Shown here piece by piece: positions 61,043-64,000 of a stretch of DNA of 64,000 nt. This DNA comes from an uncultured Pelagibacteraceae bacterium (GTDB taxonomy: Bacteria; Pseudomonadota; Alphaproteobacteria; Pelagibacterales; Pelagibacteraceae). The position numbers and the translations under genes are program-made. Numbering within the stretch: position 1 is the stretch's first letter; the number at the start of each line of letters is the position of its first letter. Below the pieces are notes generated by a model. That model was not told the DNA's origin and did no database searches. It saw only the letters and a list, made by a program, of their open reading frames with translations. The stretch spans positions 186,001 to 250,000 of the forward strand of contig CACHUN010000001.1 in the NCBI GenBank assembly GCA_902583075.1. The letters run 5' to 3'.

Positions 61043-63919
61043 ATGCTTAAAAAGATAGTTATTAAGGGTGCAAAAGAGCACAACTTAAAGAATATAACAC
61101 TAGAGATTCCAAAAGAAAAATTTGTAGTAATCACAGGTCTCTCTGGATCAGGAAAATCGTCTTTAGCGTTTGATACTGTTTATGCAGAAGGACAGAGACG
61201 TTACGTTGAGAGCTTGTCTGCTTATGCAAGACAATTTTTAGATAAAATGAAAAAACCAAATGTTGATTTAATTGAAGGATTAAGTCCTGCAATCTCAATC
61301 GAACAGAAAAATACATCAAAAAATCCAAGATCTACAGTTGCAACTGTTACAGAAATTTATGATTACATGAGGGTTCTTTATGCAAGAGCCGGCATCCCTT
61401 ATTCACCATTTACTGGACTGCCAATAACTTCTCAAACTATAAGTCAAATTGTTGATAAAATTAAAACACTCCCAAAAAAATCAACAATTTTTTTATATGC
61501 ACCAGTTGTTAGAGGAAGAAAAGGAGAATATAGAAAAGATATACTTGGTTATAAGAAAAGAGGATTTAGAAAAATTAAAGTTGATAATAAACTTTATGAT
61601 ATAGATGAAGTCCCAGAGCTGAATAAAAAATTAAAACACGATATAGCAGTTCTAGTTGATAGAATTGTTTTAAACGCTTCATTAGGAAATAGATTGGCTG
61701 AAAGTGTTGAAACTGCTGTTAATCTAGCAAATGGACTAATGTTTGTAGAATATGAAGACGAAACGCTTCCAAAAAAATTTAGAAAAACTGAAAATTTAAT
61801 CTTTTCAACTAAATTTGCTTGTCCTGAAAGTGGTTTTACAATTGAAGAAATAGAACCGAGACTTTTTTCTTTTAATAGTCCGTACGGTGCATGTGAAGAG
61901 TGTGAAGGCATAGGTGTTAAATTAAACGTAGATCCAAAATTAGTTGTGCCAGATGAAAAGAAAACTATAGCAGATGGAGCAATAGAGCCTTGGTCAAAAT
62001 CATCTTCTCTATATTATGCACAAACTTTAGCTTCTATTGCAAAACATTACAGTTTTTCATTAAATGATAGATGGTCAAGACTTTCAAAAAAAATTAAAGA
62101 TGTAATATTATTCGGATCTGATGAGGAAGAAATCAAATTTTCATATGATGATGGATATGAAAAATATTCTCATAAAAAAACATTCGAAGGTGTGGTAAAT
62201 AATTTAGAAAGAAGATTTTTAGAAACAGATAGTGATTGGAAAAGAGAAGAAATATCTCAATATCAATCAGATACAAAGTGCGAAAGGTGCAATGGGCACA
62301 GACTAAAAGATGAAGCTCTATGTGTTAAAATTAATGACCTTAATATAAGTGAAGTAACTGAAAAATCTATATTTGATGCAAAAGAATGGTTTAAATCACT
62401 CGAGACAAAATTAGATAAGCGTCAACTTAAAATTGCTCAGCACATTTTAAAAGAAATTAATGAAAGATTAAATTTTCTACTTAATGTCGGTCTTGACTAT
62501 TTAACTTTATCGAGAGAATCTGGAACTTTATCAGGTGGTGAAGCACAAAGAATAAGACTTGCTTCGCAAATAGGTTCTGGATTGACAGGAGTATTATATG
62601 TGCTTGATGAACCATCTATTGGTCTACACCAAAAAGATAACGTCAAATTAATAAACGCATTAAAAAGACTTAGGGACTTAGGAAATACAGTCATAGTTGT
62701 AGAACATGATACTGAAACCATGGAAAATGCAGATCATATAATCGATCTTGGTCCAGAAGCTGGAAACAAAGGTGGCGAAGTAATCGCTCAAGGATCTTAT
62801 AATGATATATTAAATAATAACGATAGTATTACAGGAAGATACTTATCAAACAAAAGCTTCATACCAATACCAAGGACTAGAAGATTAGCCAAAAATGGAA
62901 GATTTTTGGAAATTAATGGGGCAAGTGGAAATAACTTAAACAACGTAAATCTTAAAATTCCACTTGGAAGTTTTACCTGTGTAACGGGTGTTTCAGGAAG
63001 TGGTAAATCAACATTAATACTTCAAACTCTTTATAACGCTTTAAACCTTACACTTAATAATAATAAATCGAGAAAAATTCCAAAACCATTTAGAGGATTT
63101 AAAGGTATTGAGTTAGTTGATAAAATTATTGATATAGATCAATCCCCTATTGGTAGAACTCCTAGATCTAATCCAGCCACTTACACGGGTGCATTTGGTC
63201 CAATAAGAGACTGGTTTACTAATTTACCGGAGTCAAAAAGCAGAGGTTATAAACCTGGAAGATTTTCATTTAACGTCAAAGGAGGCAGATGTGAAGCTTG
63301 TGAAGGTGATGGAGTAATTACATATGAAATGCATTTTTTGCCTGATGTTTATATAACTTGCGATGAATGCAAAGGAACTAGATATAATAGAGAAACACTA
63401 GAAATTAAATTTAAAGACAAAAGTATTGCAGATGTTTTGAATATGACAGTTGATGAAGGTTGTGAGTATTTTGAAAATATTTCTAATATAAAAACTAAAT
63501 TGCTTACACTTAAGAAAGTGGGATTAGGATACATAAAAATTGGTCAACAAGCTACTACTCTATCAGGTGGTGAAGCTCAAAGAATTAAACTAGCAAAAGA
63601 ATTATCTAAAAGGTCAACTGGAAGAACAATATATATATTAGATGAACCAACAACAGGACTGCATCAACATGATATTAAAAAATTATTGGAAATTTTACAC
63701 ACATTTGTTGCAACTGGAAATACTGTCGTTGTTATTGAGCATAATTTAGATGTTATAAAAACTGCTGATTATATAGTTGATATGGGTCCAGATGGTGGTG
63801 TAAAGGGAGGAAATATCATAGCTGAAGGTAAACCTGAGGAAATTATTAATGTGAAAGATAGTTATACAGGAAAATTTTTGAAACCAATGTTGGACAATAA
63901 GTTTAAAAAAACTGCTTAA
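61043..63919 (+). CDS. uvrA: Excinuclease ABC subunit A
   Basis: 958 residues. It recognises DNA damage in nucleotide excision repair as a dimer with UvrB. It has two ABC modules: Walker [11 protein letters not shown] near 33 and [10 protein letters not shown] near 648; signatures [15 protein letters not shown] near 494 and [15 protein letters not shown] near 838; Walker [13 protein letters not shown] and [12 protein letters not shown]. The zinc finger CEAC..CDEC in the second module is intact. In the first module, one knuckle reads CPESG with only one Cys. Confidence 0.97.
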   Translation: MLKKIVIKGAKEHNLKNITLEIPKEKFVVITGLSGSGKSSLAFDTVYAEGQRRYVESLSAYARQFLDKMKKPNVDLIEGLSPAISIEQKNTSKNPRSTVATVTEIYDYMRVLYARAGIPYSPFTGLPITSQTISQIVDKIKTLPKKSTIFLYAPVVRGRKGEYRKDILGYKKRGFRKIKVDNKLYDIDEVPELNKKLKHDIAVLVDRIVLNASLGNRLAESVETAVNLANGLMFVEYEDETLPKKFRKTENLIFSTKFACPESGFTIEEIEPRLFSFNSPYGACEECEGIGVKLNVDPKLVVPDEKKTIADGAIEPWSKSSSLYYAQTLASIAKHYSFSLNDRWSRLSKKIKDVILFGSDEEEIKFSYDDGYEKYSHKKTFEGVVNNLERRFLETDSDWKREEISQYQSDTKCERCNGHRLKDEALCVKINDLNISEVTEKSIFDAKEWFKSLETKLDKRQLKIAQHILKEINERLNFLLNVGLDYLTLSRESGTLSGGEAQRIRLASQIGSGLTGVLYVLDEPSIGLHQKDNVKLINALKRLRDLGNTVIVVEHDTETMENADHIIDLGPEAGNKGGEVIAQGSYNDILNNNDSITGRYLSNKSFIPIPRTRRLAKNGRFLEINGASGNNLNNVNLKIPLGSFTCVTGVSGSGKSTLILQTLYNALNLTLNNNKSRKIPKPFRGFKGIELVDKIIDIDQSPIGRTPRSNPATYTGAFGPIRDWFTNLPESKSRGYKPGRFSFNVKGGRCEACEGDGVITYEMHFLPDVYITCDECKGTRYNRETLEIKFKDKSIADVLNMTVDEGCEYFENISNIKTKLLTLKKVGLGYIKIGQQATTLSGGEAQRIKLAKELSKRSTGRTIYILDEPTTGLHQHDIKKLLEILHTFVATGNTVVVIEHNLDVIKTADYIVDMGPDGGVKGGNIIAEGKPEEIINVKDSYTGKFLKPMLDNKFKKTA

Positions 63920-63953
63920 ATTTTTATTAAAAATGTTATAAATTAAAATTATT

Positions 63954-64000
63954 ATGACTTCGATTCTTCAATCATTATCTAAAACAGTTCATATTTCTTT
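63954..64000 (+). CDS. Possible start of the next gene, cut by the window edge
   Basis: An ATG at 63954 opens MTSILQSLSKTVHIS and stays open to the end of the window. It is 34 bases after the uvrA stop. Fifteen codons are too few to identify a product or to be sure it is a gene. Confidence 0.25.
   Translation, partial: MTSILQSLSKTVHIS

Overview
The window is a compact, strongly A+T-rich bacterial chromosome segment. Intergenic gaps are mostly a few bases, and many genes overlap by 1, 4 or 8 bases. Gene content and order fit the SAR11 clade (Pelagibacterales, Alphaproteobacteria): a spoT-pyrE-pdxJ-acpS-lepB-rnc-recO string, an nrdR-ribDE-ribB-ribH-nusB-thiL string, a K+-independent H+-pyrophosphatase, a metY gene behind a SAM-riboswitch-like leader, a recG/sdhE/DUF502 group, and coaD next to gyrA. 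The assignment rests on gene content and protein character; no 16S rRNA gene is present.

Layout. 1-5756 (+): end of folK, then a housekeeping operon for the stringent response, pyrimidine and vitamin B6 synthesis, carrier-protein activation, signal peptidase, RNase III and RecO. 5757-6737 (-): hemB. 6806-14171 (+): a 2OG-oxygenase-like gene, rpiB, glyA, nrdR, the riboflavin genes, nusB and thiL. 14246-16351 (+): hppA. 16356-22509: a surface-polysaccharide cluster of glycosyltransferases and an FkbM methyltransferase, with an embedded GIY-YIG nuclease. 22499-25238: an accessory segment with a tyrosine recombinase next to a perfect inverted repeat, two small membrane-protein genes, an unidentified structured RNA gene with its own intrinsic terminator, a minimal ogt gene, and about 520 bases of non-coding DNA.

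25239-30458 (-) runs rplM-rpsI-argC-lipoprotein-hom-AEC carrier-DMT exporter. 30605-34138 (+) carries two paralogous O-acetylhomoserine sulfhydrylase-type enzymes around an alpha/beta hydrolase. 34116-40889 holds ctaA, a chorismate mutase, rpmG-merR-ihfA-plsX-rpmF, a cytochrome bc1 assembly chaperone, bamE, tRNA-Glu, glpX, an SbmA/BacA-like transporter, an NDUFS4-like complex I subunit and tRNA-Pro. 40985-43227 (+) holds a zinc-ribbon membrane protein, nhaA and a glutathione peroxidase. 43219-51642 (-) runs rarD-mltB-rlpA-dacF-tmk-holB-metG-tatD-MBL. 51728-63919 contains tRNA-Ser, sdhE, recG, DUF502, an M48 peptidase, tRNA-Lys, tgt, ppi, coaD, gyrA, ssb and uvrA.

The most unusual material is at 22.5-25.2 kb. 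A roughly 190-nt RNA can fold into several GNRA-capped hairpins, a possible pseudoknot and a terminator, and matches no RNA family I can identify. It lies beside a recombinase with a plausible crossover site, and a 14-bp direct repeat brackets the RNA, ogt and the non-coding stretch. Several housekeeping proteins carry clade-style reductions: a RibB with a dead GTP cyclohydrolase II half, an NrdR with C-x-C knuckles, a short RSH protein and an RlpA-like protein without catalytic residues.
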